Source of the DNA: an uncultured Prochlorococcus sp.
GTDB lineage: Bacteria; Cyanobacteriota; Cyanobacteriia; PCC-6307; Cyanobiaceae
Direction: 5' to 3'
Assembly (NCBI RefSeq): GCF_902626525.1
Contig: NZ_CACOFR010000002.1
Location: 1-64,000, forward strand
Length of the DNA: 64,000 bases
Position numbers and translations under genes: made by a program. Below are positions 19,550-30,245 of the stretch, one piece after another. A model generated the notes under the pieces. It was given only the letters and a program-made list of their open reading frames with translations, ran no database searches and was not told the DNA's origin. The stretch's first letter is position 1. Each line of letters opens with the position of its first letter.

Positions 19550-21363
19550 TACATTCTTTCTAATGTTTCAATTCCAAGAAGCTCTAAACTTAATCTTAGT
19601 GTTTTTGCAGTTAGGTCACATAAATTAAGTCTGGATATTTTTTTATTTTTTTCTTCTTTGAGGATTGGAACTTGATCATAGAATCTATTAAAAGTCTGAC
19701 AGAGCTCAAAAAGATAATTGCAAAGTCTATTTGGCATTAAGTCTTTTTCAATAGAGATTATAACTTCATCAAACTTAAGTAATTTTCTGATAAGTTTCCA
19801 CTCAGATTTATGCTCATAATTTATGTATTGCAAATCTTTAGAGTCATAAACAAAATCATTTTTTCTTTTAATTCCTAAAATTCTTACAAGTGTATATAGT
19901 AAATATGGAGCTGTATTACCGTTAAGGGAAAGCATTTTATCAAAACTAAATTGATAATTAGTAATCCTATTTTGACTTAAATCTGCATACTTAACGGCTC
20001 CTAATCCAATTATTCTTGAAGTATTTTCTATAAATTCTTCGGTCTCAAAACGATTTTCATCTTTTAATCTTTTCAATAAATCTTCTTTTGCTCTTTTAAC
20101 CGCTTCTTTTAATAAATCTTTTAGACGTATTGTTTCACCTTCCCTTGTCTTTAGTTTTTTCCCATCAATTCCTTGTACTAAACCAAAAGGGACATGGTCT
20201 AATTGACACTTATCTGGGATCCATTTTGCTTTTTTTGCAACTTGAAAAACTCCAGCAAAATGATTTGCTTGTCCATGATCAGTTACATAAATAATTCTTG
20301 AAGCATTGTCCCCATTAGGAGATTTATTGAATCGGTATCTTATTGCAGCAAGATCTGTGGTGGCATAATTAAAACCCCCATCTTTTTTTTGAATAATTAG
20401 CGGTAAAGGTTTGCCTTCTTTATTAGTCATCCCATCTAAAAATACACATTTTGCACCTTGATCTTCTATTAGCATTTTTTTAGAATTCAAATCTTCAATA
20501 ACTGATTTTAAGAAGGCATTATAAAAAGATTCACCTCTTTCTTCTATTTTTATCTTTAACTCTTTATAGATTTCATTAAATTCTTTTCTCGATTCATCAC
20601 ATAATAAATTCCAGGCTTGAATCGATTTACTATCCCCACTTTGTAACTTTACAACTTCCTCTCTAGATTTTTTTTGGAATTCAGATTCATTATCGAATCT
20701 TTTTTTTGATGCTTTATAAAATTCAACTAAATCACTTATTTTAATCTTTCCTATTTCATGTAAATCATTTGAGTATAAATCTTTGAGCTGAGTAATAAGC
20801 ATTCCAAATTGTGTTCCCCAATCACCAACATGATTCAATCTTAATACTTCATAACCTCTTAGCTCAAAAATTCTGGATATTGAGTCTCCTATTATTGTTG
20901 ATCTTAAATGCCCTACATGCATTTCTTTAGCAATATTAGGACTAGAAAAATCTACAATAACTTTATTTGATAAGCCACTATCTAAATCTTTCTTAATTAG
21001 AGGTACTCCAGCCCTTTGGCATTGAATATTAGATTTGATTTCATTTATTAGAACTTCATCTTTTAATTTTATATTTATAAATCCAGGTCCTGCTATTTCT
21101 AGACTCTTGCATAATTTTGATATGCTTTTATTTTTATTTAAAAGGTTAACAAAATCATTAGAAATCTCTCTTGGTTTCTTTTCATATATTTTAGATAAAC
21201 TTAGACAAATATTACATTGATAATCCCCAAACTCTTCTTTAGATGATTGTGTAATTAGATTTTTTTTAAGATTTTCGAATTCTCCTTTTTTTTCATTTTT
21301 TGTAAGACTTTTTAAAAGAGTTTGTTCAAAGTGTTTTGTTAATTCCTTAAAAATGATTAGCAT
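19549..21363 (-). CDS. argS: Arginyl-tRNA synthetase
   Basis: This 604-residue class I synthetase has the N-terminal Add-1 domain and the HIGH-type motif in [21 protein letters not shown]. It has [13 protein letters not shown], the catalytic-core [18 protein letters not shown] (the KMSK-equivalent region, which lacks a canonical KMSK as in many ArgRS), and the anticodon-binding DALR domain with [11 protein letters not shown]. It ends with ETLERM, a typical ArgRS terminus. It is co-transcribed with the downstream aminotransferase gene. Confidence 0.97.
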   Translation of the reverse strand: MLIIFKELTKHFEQTLLKSLTKNEKKGEFENLKKNLITQSSKEEFGDYQCNICLSLSKIYEKKPREISNDFVNLLNKNKSISKLCKSLEIAGPGFINIKLKDEVLINEIKSNIQCQRAGVPLIKKDLDSGLSNKVIVDFSSPNIAKEMHVGHLRSTIIGDSISRIFELRGYEVLRLNHVGDWGTQFGMLITQLKDLYSNDLHEIGKIKISDLVEFYKASKKRFDNESEFQKKSREEVVKLQSGDSKSIQAWNLLCDESRKEFNEIYKELKIKIEERGESFYNAFLKSVIEDLNSKKMLIEDQGAKCVFLDGMTNKEGKPLPLIIQKKDGGFNYATTDLAAIRYRFNKSPNGDNASRIIYVTDHGQANHFAGVFQVAKKAKWIPDKCQLDHVPFGLVQGIDGKKLKTREGETIRLKDLLKEAVKRAKEDLLKRLKDENRFETEEFIENTSRIIGLGAVKYADLSQNRITNYQFSFDKMLSLNGNTAPYLLYTLVRILGIKRKNDFVYDSKDLQYINYEHKSEWKLIRKLLKFDEVIISIEKDLMPNRLCNYLFELCQTFNRFYDQVPILKEEKNKKISRLNLCDLTAKTLRLSLELLGIETLERM

Positions 21364-21390
21364 GAATTATTCAATTATTTATCTATATAG

Positions 21391-22257
21391 TTAATTAATA
21401 TAACGCATACTTAAATCAATCCAATTACTTTTGGTAATTGAAGAACTTGTTGAAATCAAATCAATTCCTTTAATTAGATATTTATCAATTTCTTTAGGGT
21501 TTATTCCTGAAACTTCTATTATCAAATTTTTATTTACTTCTTTTTTTAAGCTATTAATTGATAAATCTCTTAATTCTTTAACGTTTTTTTTGATTGTTTC
21601 AGGGCTAAGTTCATCTAATAAAATACTATCTGCTCCTGCTAATACTGCTTCTTTTGCCTGTTCGATATTCTCAGCCTCAATTATTATATGAGTTGTAAAA
21701 GGGGAATTTAGTCGAATTTTTTTTACTGCATTCTTAAGTTTATCTGTCCATGCAATGTGATTTTCTTTTATCATAGCTGCATCGTATAATCCCATTCTAT
21801 GATTAACTCCACCTCCGCATTTGAAAGCATATTTTTCAAATATTCTTAAGCCAGGAGTAGTTTTTCTAGTATCTGCTAATTTAATATTTGTGCCTTCTAG
21901 CTTATTTACAAGATTCTTTGTATATGTTGATATTCCAGATAAATGCATTGCTATATTTAAGCTGATCCTTTCACTTGCTAGCAAACTTTTTGTAGGTCCA
22001 TATATTTCTAGGAGTTTTTGATCTTTAAAAAATTTTTCTCCATCAGAGATAATAAATTTTGAACTGATATTTAAATCAATTTTTTTAAAAATTTCTTTAA
22101 TAATATCAACACCACAAAATACACCCTCTTCTTTTGCAATCCAATATGCATTACCATTCTCATGTGTAAGAGAGGAACTTGTTAAATCTCCCCTTCCTAT
22201 ATCTTCATTGATCCAATTATCAATGATGTTACTTATTATCGGAGTATTTAAATCCAC
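21391..22257 (-). CDS. nadC: Nicotinate-nucleotide pyrophosphorylase (carboxylating)
   Basis: NadC makes nicotinate mononucleotide from quinolinate and PRPP in de novo NAD synthesis. The 288-residue protein contains EDIGRGDLTSSSL, LADTRKTTPGLRIFEKYA (PRPP site), GGGVNHRMGLYDAAMIKENH and the barrel motif DSILLDELSPE. These are diagnostic. The start is GTG at 22257. It follows mnmE after an 82-nt gap and precedes argS by 27 nt. Confidence 0.97.
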   Translation of the reverse strand: MDLNTPIISNIIDNWINEDIGRGDLTSSSLTHENGNAYWIAKEEGVFCGVDIIKEIFKKIDLNISSKFIISDGEKFFKDQKLLEIYGPTKSLLASERISLNIAMHLSGISTYTKNLVNKLEGTNIKLADTRKTTPGLRIFEKYAFKCGGGVNHRMGLYDAAMIKENHIAWTDKLKNAVKKIRLNSPFTTHIIIEAENIEQAKEAVLAGADSILLDELSPETIKKNVKELRDLSINSLKKEVNKNLIIEVSGINPKEIDKYLIKGIDLISTSSSITKSNWIDLSMRYIN

Positions 22258-22339
22258 TAAACTAAAAAATAATTAAAAAATAAAAATCAAACTGAAGTTA
22301 GAGAATTAACTATATATCACTATGTAATTTTACTCAAAT

Positions 22340-23722
22340 TTATTTACCAATACAAAACTTCGAAAAAATATTATCTAGAAGTTGCTCTGTTAATTCTTGA
22401 CCAGTTATTTTAGATAAGTTTTGAATAGCATCTCTAATTTCGATTGATAATAAATCAAATGGTAATCTATTTTTAATTATTTGATCAGTATCATTTAAAT
22501 TAGATAGGCAAGCAGACAAATTCATTAGATGTCTTTCGTTTAAAATTATATTGATATTTTCTAATTGTTTTAATCCGCATTTTTTTATAATTGTGTCGAT
22601 TAATAATCTTTCACCATCACAATTTTTAATACTCATAAGAATTGTGTTTTTTAACGCATCTGGATTAATATTTGTAGGATCAATTAAATCTTTTTTATTT
22701 CCCAAAATAGTAATTAATTTTTCTTTAGGTATTTCTTTTATTATTTTTTCGTCTTCTTTATCAAATCCATCTTCAAGACTATAAATATAAATTATAAAAT
22801 CTGCTTCTTTAATTTTCCCAAAACTTTTTTTAATACCAATAATTTCAATTTCTTCATTAGTTTCTCTTATGCCAGCAGTATCAATTATTTTCATGGAAAT
22901 TTCATTAATAGTTAAATTCACTTCAATAACATCTCTAGTTGTTCCAGGAATATTAGTGACGATTGCCTTCTCTTTTTTTGCAAGTAAATTTAGTAATGAA
23001 CTTTTACCGACATTTGTTTTGCCTATAAGCGCAATGGTTATTCCATTATGAATGTATGAATTTCTTTTCGCGTTTTCTATGAGTAACTCTACTTTCTCTT
23101 TTATTTTTTTTATGTTTTTTAGATATTTGGTGTAATCAAAATCTGTAAAGTCTTCTTCAAAGTCAACTCTCGCTTCTATCTCGCAAAGTTCATTTATAAG
23201 GTCATTTTTTATACCATCAATTCTTTTCTTTATTTCTCCTCGAACCCCGCTAAAAGCTAACTCTGCTGATCTAATATTGCTTGCATTAATTAATTGATTA
23301 ATTGACTCGGCTTGAGTAAGATCTATTTTCCCATTGAGAAAAGCTCTTTGACTAAACTCTCCTGGATTTGCAATTCTAACTCTAGAATTACTAGATAATA
23401 ATAGTTTAAGAACTTTATTTACTAAAATAATTCCTCCATGACAATGTAGTTCAACAATATCTTCTCCAGTAAAGCTATTTGGTGATTTCATTACTAAAAT
23501 TAAAACTTCATCTATCAATTTATTTTGCTTATTTTCTTTAATAAAACCATGAAAAACTCTATGTGATTCCCATGCATATTTAGATTTAGTTGAAACAATC
23601 TTTTTGCAAGAATTTATTGAGTCTTTCCCTGATACTCTTATTATCGCAACTCCTCCTTTACCTATACTTATGGCTGAAGCAATTGCTGCTATTGTATCTT
23701 CTGCAGTAACTATTGAATCCAT
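22340..23722 (-). CDS. mnmE: tRNA modification GTPase MnmE
   Basis: With MnmG, MnmE installs the carboxymethylaminomethyl group at wobble uridine 34. The 460-residue protein has the N-terminal folate-binding domain ([25 protein letters not shown] begins it, here described by its position at residues 7-31), a helical domain, an inserted G domain with [12 protein letters not shown] and DTAGIRE, and the C-terminal CIGK whose cysteine (C457) is essential in the family. It is divergent from the DUF2062 gene. Confidence 0.97.
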   Translation of the reverse strand: MDSIVTAEDTIAAIASAISIGKGGVAIIRVSGKDSINSCKKIVSTKSKYAWESHRVFHGFIKENKQNKLIDEVLILVMKSPNSFTGEDIVELHCHGGIILVNKVLKLLLSSNSRVRIANPGEFSQRAFLNGKIDLTQAESINQLINASNIRSAELAFSGVRGEIKKRIDGIKNDLINELCEIEARVDFEEDFTDFDYTKYLKNIKKIKEKVELLIENAKRNSYIHNGITIALIGKTNVGKSSLLNLLAKKEKAIVTNIPGTTRDVIEVNLTINEISMKIIDTAGIRETNEEIEIIGIKKSFGKIKEADFIIYIYSLEDGFDKEDEKIIKEIPKEKLITILGNKKDLIDPTNINPDALKNTILMSIKNCDGERLLIDTIIKKCGLKQLENINIILNERHLMNLSACLSNLNDTDQIIKNRLPFDLLSIEIRDAIQNLSKITGQELTEQLLDNIFSKFCIGK

Positions 23723-23789
23723 CTCTCGCTTTGTTATAGATAATTAAGTAAGATTATCAAGAATTTAATTTTTGAATTTTTCTTTCTGA

Positions 23790-24233
23790 ATGAGATCCAA
23801 AAGAGATATTAGCTTTAAAAGAATTCTATCATTATTTAAGTATCAGAATGGGAGTCCTTTTTTTAATGCTAAAGGTTTAGCTATAGGTGTATTTAGTGGT
23901 TGCTTTCCTTTTTTTGGATTTCAGACTTTAATAGGAGTATTTCTTGCGAAACTAGCTAAGGGAAATATTGTTCTAGCCGCAATTGGTACTTGGATAAGCA
24001 ACCCCTTTACTTATATTCCACTTTATTATTTCAACTACAAAGTTGGTTCGATTTTTTTAAACACTTATTCTAATAACGATACTCAAAAAAGTTTTGTTAT
24101 TGATGAATTATGGAAACAAGGTAGAATTTTTTCACTTAAGCTATTATTAGGTTCATCTTTTGTTGGTTTGTTATTAGCTTTGATTTGTGGGAGTGTTGTT
24201 TTCTTTATCTACAAGATAAAAATTAAAAGATAA
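23790..24233 (+). CDS. DUF2062 membrane protein
   Basis: The 147-residue protein has the DUF2062 pattern: a basic N-terminus, then PFFNAKGLAIGVFSGCFPFF, a segment FQTLIGVFLAKLAKGN, WISNPFTYIPLYYFNYKVG, and a final hydrophobic helix at about 118-142. Three membrane segments are likely. The family is widespread and uncharacterised; some members sit near glycosyltransferases, but here the neighbours are mnmE and the RelA/SpoT gene, so context adds nothing. Confidence 0.85.
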   Translation: MRSKRDISFKRILSLFKYQNGSPFFNAKGLAIGVFSGCFPFFGFQTLIGVFLAKLAKGNIVLAAIGTWISNPFTYIPLYYFNYKVGSIFLNTYSNNDTQKSFVIDELWKQGRIFSLKLLLGSSFVGLLLALICGSVVFFIYKIKIKR

Positions 24234-24252
24234 ATTTGTCTGATTTTTAAAA

Positions 24253-26562
24253 TTAACTTTGTCCAACTCTTGCAATATCTAAAACATCTGCCATTGATTT
24301 AATTTGGTCAATTGTTTTGTTAAGTTGATTATAACTCTCTAGACCTACGCAGAGATTGATAATAGCTGGTTTGCCATACGCAGTTTTAACATTGGCATCG
24401 CTAACGTTTATACCTTTATCAGATAAACGCATAAGAATATCTTTAAGAACACCAACCCTATCAATCACTTCTATTCTAAGCTGAATTGGAAATTTATTAT
24501 CACGAGTTTTATTATCTTGATTCCATCCAACAGGTAATCTTCTCTCTATTGGAATTGGCATGATATTTTCACAATCTGACCTATGTATAGTTATCCCATG
24601 GTTACCAAGCGATACAGTTCCGACTATATCTTCGCCTGGAAGTGGGGTACAGCATTTACCTATTCTGTAATCAAGACCTTCTATCCCAGAAATTGGTGAT
24701 TTAGTCGTTGTATGAGGTTTATTACTGGGTAAATTACTATTACTTTTAAAAGATTTTGCTATTTCAGAATTTGAATCATTTTTTATATCTTCCGTCTGTA
24801 ATTTTATTTCTTCTCTTATTCTGTTTAATACTTGATGTAAAGTTAAACCCCCAAAACCAAGAGATGCCAAAAGATCTTCTGTATTTTTTAAATTGCATCG
24901 ATTTGCAACTTTTTTCATAGCATCACTAGAAAGCAATGTTTCAAAACCATTTTTACCTACTTCTTTTTCGAGTAATTCTCTACCTCTTTTAATTGTTTCA
25001 TCTCGGTGGCTTTTCTTGTACCACTGACGAATTCTATTTTTAGCAGTTGGCGTGACTACAAAGTTCAGCCAATCCAAACTTGGAGTGGCATTATTATTTG
25101 TCAGAATTTCTATGAAGTCCCCATTTTGTAGTGATGTAGATAGTGGAGAAAGCTTTTCATTAATTCTTATTCCATTACAGTGATTTCCAACTTCAGAATG
25201 AATTCTGTAAGCGAAATCTATTCCGGTAGATCCTTTTCTTAAACCAACAACATCTCCTTTAGGAGTGATTACAAATACTTCTTCATCAAATAAATCTTCT
25301 TTAATTGAAGCCAAATAATCGTTATGATCACCTTCATTACCTTCTTGTTGCCATTCTACTAGTTGTCTTAGCCAATTAAATCTCTCAGCATTGCTTTTTG
25401 CAGGAGAACCACCCTCTTTATATTGCCAATGTGCAGCAATTCCATATTCCGCAATTTGATGCATCGAAGTAGTTCTAATTTGAACTTCAATAGGTCGATG
25501 TCTTCCAATAACTGAAGTATGTAAGGACTGATATCCATTGGGTTTTGGTAATCCTATATAGTCTTTAAATCTGCCTGGAATTGGTTTGAAAGTATCATGT
25601 ACAACCGCTAAAGCTCTATAACAACTATCTGAATTGTCAACGATAATTCTTAGAGCAGCAACATCATAAATCTCATGAAATTGTTTTTGCTGTCTTTCCA
25701 TTTTGCTCCAGATGCCATAAAGATGTTTTGGTCTTCCAGTTATTTCAAAGTTTTTTAAACCTGCTGAGAATAAGTTTTCTTTCATAAGATTTAGCGTTAA
25801 TTTTAATCTTTTTTCTCTATCACTCCTTTTAACAGAGATTTGATCTTTTAGATCTTGATATTCTTTAGGCTCTAGAAATTTAAACGCTAAATCCTCTAAT
25901 TCCCATTTAAATCTATTTATACCTAATCGATTAGCTAAAGGTGCATAAATCTCTCTTGTTTCTCTTGCTATTCTTTGTTTTCTCTCATCGTTGAGCCATT
26001 CAATTGTTCTCATATTATGAAGTCGATCTGCCAGTTTTACTAAAACAACTCTGATATCACTAGCCATAGCCATAAACATTTTTCTAAGATTTTCAGCTTG
26101 CGCTTCAGTTCTGTTATTAAAGTGAATTCCACCTAATTTTGTTACACCCTCCACAAGTATTTTTACTTCTAATCCAAAATTTGCTTCTATTTCCGATAAA
26201 CCAATGCCCGTATCTTCAACAACATCATGTAAAAGTCCTGCAGCTATAACAGATGAACTAGCTCCTATTTCTTTGAGAAGATTTGCAACAGCCACTGGGT
26301 GAATAATATAAGGTTCACCACTAGCACGAAGTTGTCCTGAATGTGCTTTATAAGCAAGTTTAAAGGCCTTTACAATAAGGTTTTGATTTTCATCATTGAT
26401 GCCATTTGATTTTTCGAAATTATTAATATCTTTAAAAAGCCAATCGGGGATTTTTATCTCATAATTCAAAGATTCACTTTCATATTTTTCATTTTCGGGC
26501 AAAATAGTTTTGGAAACTTCAATTTCTTTTTGTTCTTTTGAATTTGCAGCTGCCTCAGACAT
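24253..26562 (-). CDS. Bifunctional (p)ppGpp synthetase/hydrolase (Rel/SpoT type)
   Basis: This 769-residue protein is the single long RelA/SpoT homolog expected in cyanobacteria. The N-terminal HD hydrolase domain is intact with HDVVEDT (H112, D113). The synthetase domain has RPKHLYGIWSKM, YDVAALRIIV and GRFKDYIGLPKPNGYQSLHT. A TGS domain (VFVITPKGDVVGLRKGSTG), a helical region with the zinc-finger-like CCTPLPGEDI, and a C-terminal ACT domain follow. Both activities are predicted. It is divergent from the ABC protein with 55 nt between starts. Confidence 0.95.
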   Translation of the reverse strand: MSEAAANSKEQKEIEVSKTILPENEKYESESLNYEIKIPDWLFKDINNFEKSNGINDENQNLIVKAFKLAYKAHSGQLRASGEPYIIHPVAVANLLKEIGASSSVIAAGLLHDVVEDTGIGLSEIEANFGLEVKILVEGVTKLGGIHFNNRTEAQAENLRKMFMAMASDIRVVLVKLADRLHNMRTIEWLNDERKQRIARETREIYAPLANRLGINRFKWELEDLAFKFLEPKEYQDLKDQISVKRSDREKRLKLTLNLMKENLFSAGLKNFEITGRPKHLYGIWSKMERQQKQFHEIYDVAALRIIVDNSDSCYRALAVVHDTFKPIPGRFKDYIGLPKPNGYQSLHTSVIGRHRPIEVQIRTTSMHQIAEYGIAAHWQYKEGGSPAKSNAERFNWLRQLVEWQQEGNEGDHNDYLASIKEDLFDEEVFVITPKGDVVGLRKGSTGIDFAYRIHSEVGNHCNGIRINEKLSPLSTSLQNGDFIEILTNNNATPSLDWLNFVVTPTAKNRIRQWYKKSHRDETIKRGRELLEKEVGKNGFETLLSSDAMKKVANRCNLKNTEDLLASLGFGGLTLHQVLNRIREEIKLQTEDIKNDSNSEIAKSFKSNSNLPSNKPHTTTKSPISGIEGLDYRIGKCCTPLPGEDIVGTVSLGNHGITIHRSDCENIMPIPIERRLPVGWNQDNKTRDNKFPIQLRIEVIDRVGVLKDILMRLSDKGINVSDANVKTAYGKPAIINLCVGLESYNQLNKTIDQIKSMADVLDIARVGQS

Positions 26563-26617
26563 TTTATATTGCTTTAAATTTATTTTATTTAGGACTAGAA
26601 AAATTTGCTATAAAAAC

Positions 26618-28216
26618 ATGGAAATAAAAAAAGAAAAAATTCTTACAGTTAAAAACCTTACTGTTCAATATAGTTTAAAGAAGAGTCCTATAATCAAAAA
26701 TTTTAATCTTGAAATAGATAGAGGGGATCATTTAGCTATAATTGGTCCTTCGGGGTGTGGAAAGACTACTTTTGCAAAAACATTAGTAAATATGCTGCCT
26801 GAACAAGCATTTTCTCAAGGCCATATATCAATTTCATGTTCAGATCCTAGAAAAATAAATAAGAATGAAGCTCAATTATTTAGAAGAAAAAATTTTGGAT
26901 TTATCTATCAAGATTCGATAAAAAAACTTAATCCACTAATGAAAGTTGGGGATCATTTATATGAATTATTTAAAACTCATGATCAAACTAAATCATCTTT
27001 GCATATTAAAAAATTAGTGAAAGAAGTTTTTCAAAAAGTTGGAATTGAAGAAAATATACTTGATTCTTTTCCACATCAATTTAGTGGTGGAATGAGACAA
27101 AGAGTTTCTATAGCAATGGCTCTTGCTTTAAAACCTAAATTATTAATAGCTGATGAACCTACGACAAGCCTTGATACCATAACAAGTTTTGAAATTATGA
27201 AAGAAATTATTCACTTATGTAATACATTTGAAACTACTCTAATTCTAATTAGTCATGATATAAATCTTGCAGCAAAGTGGTGCAAGAAAATTGCAATAAT
27301 TGATAAAGGTTCAATTGTTGAAAATGGAAATATATCAGATATTCTTCAATCACCAAAGTCAGATATTGGCATTAAGTTAGTAAATGCTTCAAATATAGTT
27401 TTAAAACCAAATACTAAAAACAATGTTCTAAATGAAGTCGTCTTAGAAGTTAATAATTTAAGACACTGGTATAAATTAAATTCTTCAATTTTTCTTAATA
27501 AATGGAATAAGGCTTTAAATGAGGTAAGTTTCAAATTATATAAAAATGAGACTCTTGGAATAGTTGGTTCTTCAGGAAGTGGAAAAAGTACATTATGTAG
27601 GGCTTTAATTGGACTTCTTAAAGTAAGAGGTGGCGACATAAAAATTTATGATAGAAATCATTTTTCGAAAAAAAATAAATCTTATGCAAAACATAATTTT
27701 ATACAAATTATTTTTCAAGATCCTTTTTCAAGTTTGAATCCAAAAATGACAATTAAAAAACTTTTGGAAGATATTTTTTTTATTCAAAAAATTTCAAATA
27801 AAGGAAAAATTGAAAAGGAAATAAAATTTATGTTGAGAAATTTAAATCTCCCATTAACGAATGAATTTTTTAATTCTTATCCAAGCCAATTATCTGGTGG
27901 ACAATTGCAAAGAATTTCATTGGCCAGAGCGCTATTGTTGAAACCAAAAATTTTGATTTGTGATGAGAGTGTAAATATGTTAGATGCTTCAGTAAAAATA
28001 GAAATTCTTGAATTACTTAGAGACTTGCAAGAAAAAATGGATTTAACCATTATCTTTATCACTCATGATTTAGGTATTGCTAAAAGATTTTGTAATAGGT
28101 TGCTAGTAATGAATCATGGAAAGATAGTTGATGAAGGAGAAAGTTCTACAATATTCTCTAAAACTCAAAACATGTATACAAAATCTCTTATAAATTCTTC
28201 TTTAAATCTTATTTAA
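26618..28216 (+). CDS. ABC transporter protein with two fused ATPase domains (oligopeptide/DppDF type)
   Basis: The 532-residue protein contains two ATP-binding cassettes in tandem. Domain 1 has GPSGCGKTTFAK, FSGGMRQRVSIAMAL and LLIADEPTTSLD. Domain 2 has GSSGSGKSTLCR, LSGGQLQRISLARAL and ILICDESVNMLD. The closest pattern is the DppD-DppF / oligopeptide-type fused ATPase. I chose ATG 26618; a longer frame from 26510 runs into the divergent RelA/SpoT coding region and adds 36 unrelated residues. No permease or binding-protein gene is adjacent, so substrate and partners are unknown. The 3' end overlaps rluD by 8 nt. Confidence 0.88.
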   Translation: MEIKKEKILTVKNLTVQYSLKKSPIIKNFNLEIDRGDHLAIIGPSGCGKTTFAKTLVNMLPEQAFSQGHISISCSDPRKINKNEAQLFRRKNFGFIYQDSIKKLNPLMKVGDHLYELFKTHDQTKSSLHIKKLVKEVFQKVGIEENILDSFPHQFSGGMRQRVSIAMALALKPKLLIADEPTTSLDTITSFEIMKEIIHLCNTFETTLILISHDINLAAKWCKKIAIIDKGSIVENGNISDILQSPKSDIGIKLVNASNIVLKPNTKNNVLNEVVLEVNNLRHWYKLNSSIFLNKWNKALNEVSFKLYKNETLGIVGSSGSGKSTLCRALIGLLKVRGGDIKIYDRNHFSKKNKSYAKHNFIQIIFQDPFSSLNPKMTIKKLLEDIFFIQKISNKGKIEKEIKFMLRNLNLPLTNEFFNSYPSQLSGGQLQRISLARALLLKPKILICDESVNMLDASVKIEILELLRDLQEKMDLTIIFITHDLGIAKRFCNRLLVMNHGKIVDEGESSTIFSKTQNMYTKSLINSSLNLI

Positions 28217-29168
28217 TTTTGAGAACGTTAAGTAATTTTTGAAAATCTAATGGTAATTCTGCTTCAAATATCATTTCTTTACCATTTTTTGGATGTATAA
28301 GTCCAAGCTTAATAGCATGTAAAGCTTGGCCCTCTAATTTACATGGAAGTTTTTTACATCTACCATATAACGGATCACCCACAATAGGATGATTAATGTG
28401 AGCGCAATGAACTCTTATTTGATGCGTTCGCCCCGTATCTAATTTGAAACTCATTAATGAGTAATTGCCAAATCTTTCTTTTAATTTCCAATAAGTGCAG
28501 GCATACCTTCCTGAGTTTTCTTCAACTACTTTATATTTCAATCTATTTAATTTATCTCTGCCAATATTCCCCACTATTTGGCCTTCTTCAGAATTAGGTG
28601 CTCCATGAATTACTGCAATATATTCCCGTGAAGCTATTTTTTCTTTTATTTGTTTTTGAAGATTTACTAATGCCTCTTGGCTTTTTGCTACCACCATACA
28701 TCCAGTAGTATCTTTATCTAATCTGTGTACTATACCTGGTCTTAGTTTCCCATTAATTCCAGGTAGATCATTGCAGTGAAAAAGTAATCCATTGACTAAA
28801 GTTCCTGATTTGTGTCCTGGAGCTGGATGAACAATTAGCCCTGATTGCTTATTTATTACTATGATATGTTCATCTTCAAAAAGGATTTTTAAGTCCATTT
28901 TTTCAGGTTTTAAATATACAAGTGGTTCTGGAGGAGGCATCCAGATTTGAATATTGTCTCCATTTTTTAAAGGAGTCTTTGCTTTCGCAGTCTTGTAGTT
29001 TACAAGTACTAAACCTGCATTGATAAAATGTTGAATTCTTGCTCTACTTTGTTCTGGCCTTTTACTTACTAACCATCTATCTAGTCTCATAGGAAGAGGT
29101 AGCTCATAAATAATTTCTAGAAGTTCACCCTCACCAATTCCGAAAGAATTTTTATTATTTAATTCCAT
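28209..29168 (-). CDS. rluD: RluD-family 23S rRNA pseudouridine synthase
   Basis: The 319-residue protein starts with an S4 RNA-binding domain (RLDRWLVSKRPEQSRARIQ) and continues with the RluA-type catalytic domain. RLDKDTTGCMVVAKS carries the catalytic aspartate, and DTGRTHQIRVHCAHINHPIVGD follows. RluD-type enzymes modify helix 69 of 23S rRNA; the exact sites cannot be read from sequence, so RluD is a family-level call. It overlaps the end of rbgA by 10 nt, so the two ribosome-assembly genes are probably coupled. Confidence 0.9.
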   Translation of the reverse strand: MELNNKNSFGIGEGELLEIIYELPLPMRLDRWLVSKRPEQSRARIQHFINAGLVLVNYKTAKAKTPLKNGDNIQIWMPPPEPLVYLKPEKMDLKILFEDEHIIVINKQSGLIVHPAPGHKSGTLVNGLLFHCNDLPGINGKLRPGIVHRLDKDTTGCMVVAKSQEALVNLQKQIKEKIASREYIAVIHGAPNSEEGQIVGNIGRDKLNRLKYKVVEENSGRYACTYWKLKERFGNYSLMSFKLDTGRTHQIRVHCAHINHPIVGDPLYGRCKKLPCKLEGQALHAIKLGLIHPKNGKEMIFEAELPLDFQKLLNVLKIK

Positions 29169-30031
29169 TGTGGGACTTCCAAGGAAATTTTACCAAGCAT
29201 TTGATTTCTATAATCTTCCAATAGTTTATGAGACATTCTTCTTTTATCGCCTGAGGTATGTTTTATAGCAGCTTCATCGATCCAATCAGAAGGACTTTTA
29301 AAGCCTTTTGTAATATCAACTCCATATCTATTAGATATTTGTTTTACTGAGATATTCGCATTCTTATCTTTGTTTAAAGTAGATATAATCTTAATAAATC
29401 CGATTGCGACAGTCTCTATTTCATAAGCAGCTTCTCCAATATCGTCACATAGAGCAAGATTAAGTGCAGATTTTTGATCTTCTAAATTAGGAGGTATAAC
29501 ACCTGGAGCATCTAGCAGATCTATACCACTATCTAATTTAATCCATCTTAAATTGCGCGTCACTCCTGCTTTCCTGGCACTATTAACAACCCTTTTCTTT
29601 GCAATTCTATTTATTAATGCTGACTTTCCTACATTTGGAAAACCAAGAGTAAGAGCTCTAATTGGCCTAATACGCATCCCTCTAGAGATTCTTCTATCGT
29701 CAATTGATGACCTAGATTCTTTAGCTGATTTACAAATTTCTTTAATACCTATGCCTCGTTTAGCATCACACCAATGCGGATATAGATCTTTAGCATTAAA
29801 CCATTTATTCCAACTAGTGATGGCATTATGGGATATCATGTCGGATCTATTTATAACAAGTATATGTTTTTTATTATTGATCCATTTGTTTAAATGTGGG
29901 TGCCCTGTTGATAATGGAATTCGCGCATCCCTAACTTCAATAACTAAATCTACTTTATTGATAACATCAGATAATTTCTTTTCTGCTTTAGCGATATGGC
30001 CTGGATACCATTGAATTTTGGGTATGTCCAC
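29159..30031 (-). CDS. rbgA: Ribosome biogenesis GTPase YlqF/RbgA
   Basis: This circularly permuted GTPase of 290 residues has the motif order G4-G5-G1-G2-G3: NRSDMI first, then GFPNVGKSALINRI, then DAPGVIPP. It opens with IQWYPGHIAKAEKK, typical of the YlqF family that helps late 50S assembly. The start is GTG at 30031. It is the upstream gene of an overlapping pair with rluD. The 214-nt gap to divergent pgk contains the promoters. Confidence 0.94.
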   Translation of the reverse strand: MDIPKIQWYPGHIAKAEKKLSDVINKVDLVIEVRDARIPLSTGHPHLNKWINNKKHILVINRSDMISHNAITSWNKWFNAKDLYPHWCDAKRGIGIKEICKSAKESRSSIDDRRISRGMRIRPIRALTLGFPNVGKSALINRIAKKRVVNSARKAGVTRNLRWIKLDSGIDLLDAPGVIPPNLEDQKSALNLALCDDIGEAAYEIETVAIGFIKIISTLNKDKNANISVKQISNRYGVDITKGFKSPSDWIDEAAIKHTSGDKRRMSHKLLEDYRNQMLGKISLEVPQWN

Positions 30032-30171
30032 TTCAATAATTTAAATAAAATTTTTGTATTCCTTTTAGTTTTTTATTAATTGCAAAAGTATTTACTTTAT
30101 AGTTTTTATTATAAATCAAATAACTAAAAAATTATTAAAATAGTTAATTTTTAAAATTTATTAAGGCATAG

Positions 30172-30214
30172 GTAACAGTTACTACTTTTTAACCCAATAA
30201 GCGCAAATTAACGT
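30172..30214 (+). promoter_or_regulatory. NtcA-like box plus -10 upstream of pgk
   Basis: A GTA-N8-TAC motif sits at 30172-30185; its core GTAACAGTTAC is itself palindromic. A TAN3T -10 (TAACGT, 30209-30214) follows 23 nt later, close to the spacing of NtcA-activated class II promoters. This would give a leader of about 25 nt for pgk. A pure pattern match: GTA-N8-TAC is expected about once per few kilobases at this composition. Confidence 0.35.
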
Positions 30215-30245
30215 TAGGGTCTTTAGGTTAAAATAAGGTTGTTTA

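Noticed and set aside
26510-26617. N-terminal extension of the ABC ATPase from ATG 26510.
   Set aside because: It reads into the divergent RelA/SpoT coding region and adds 36 residues unrelated to the ATPase fold; ATG 26618 is the sensible start.
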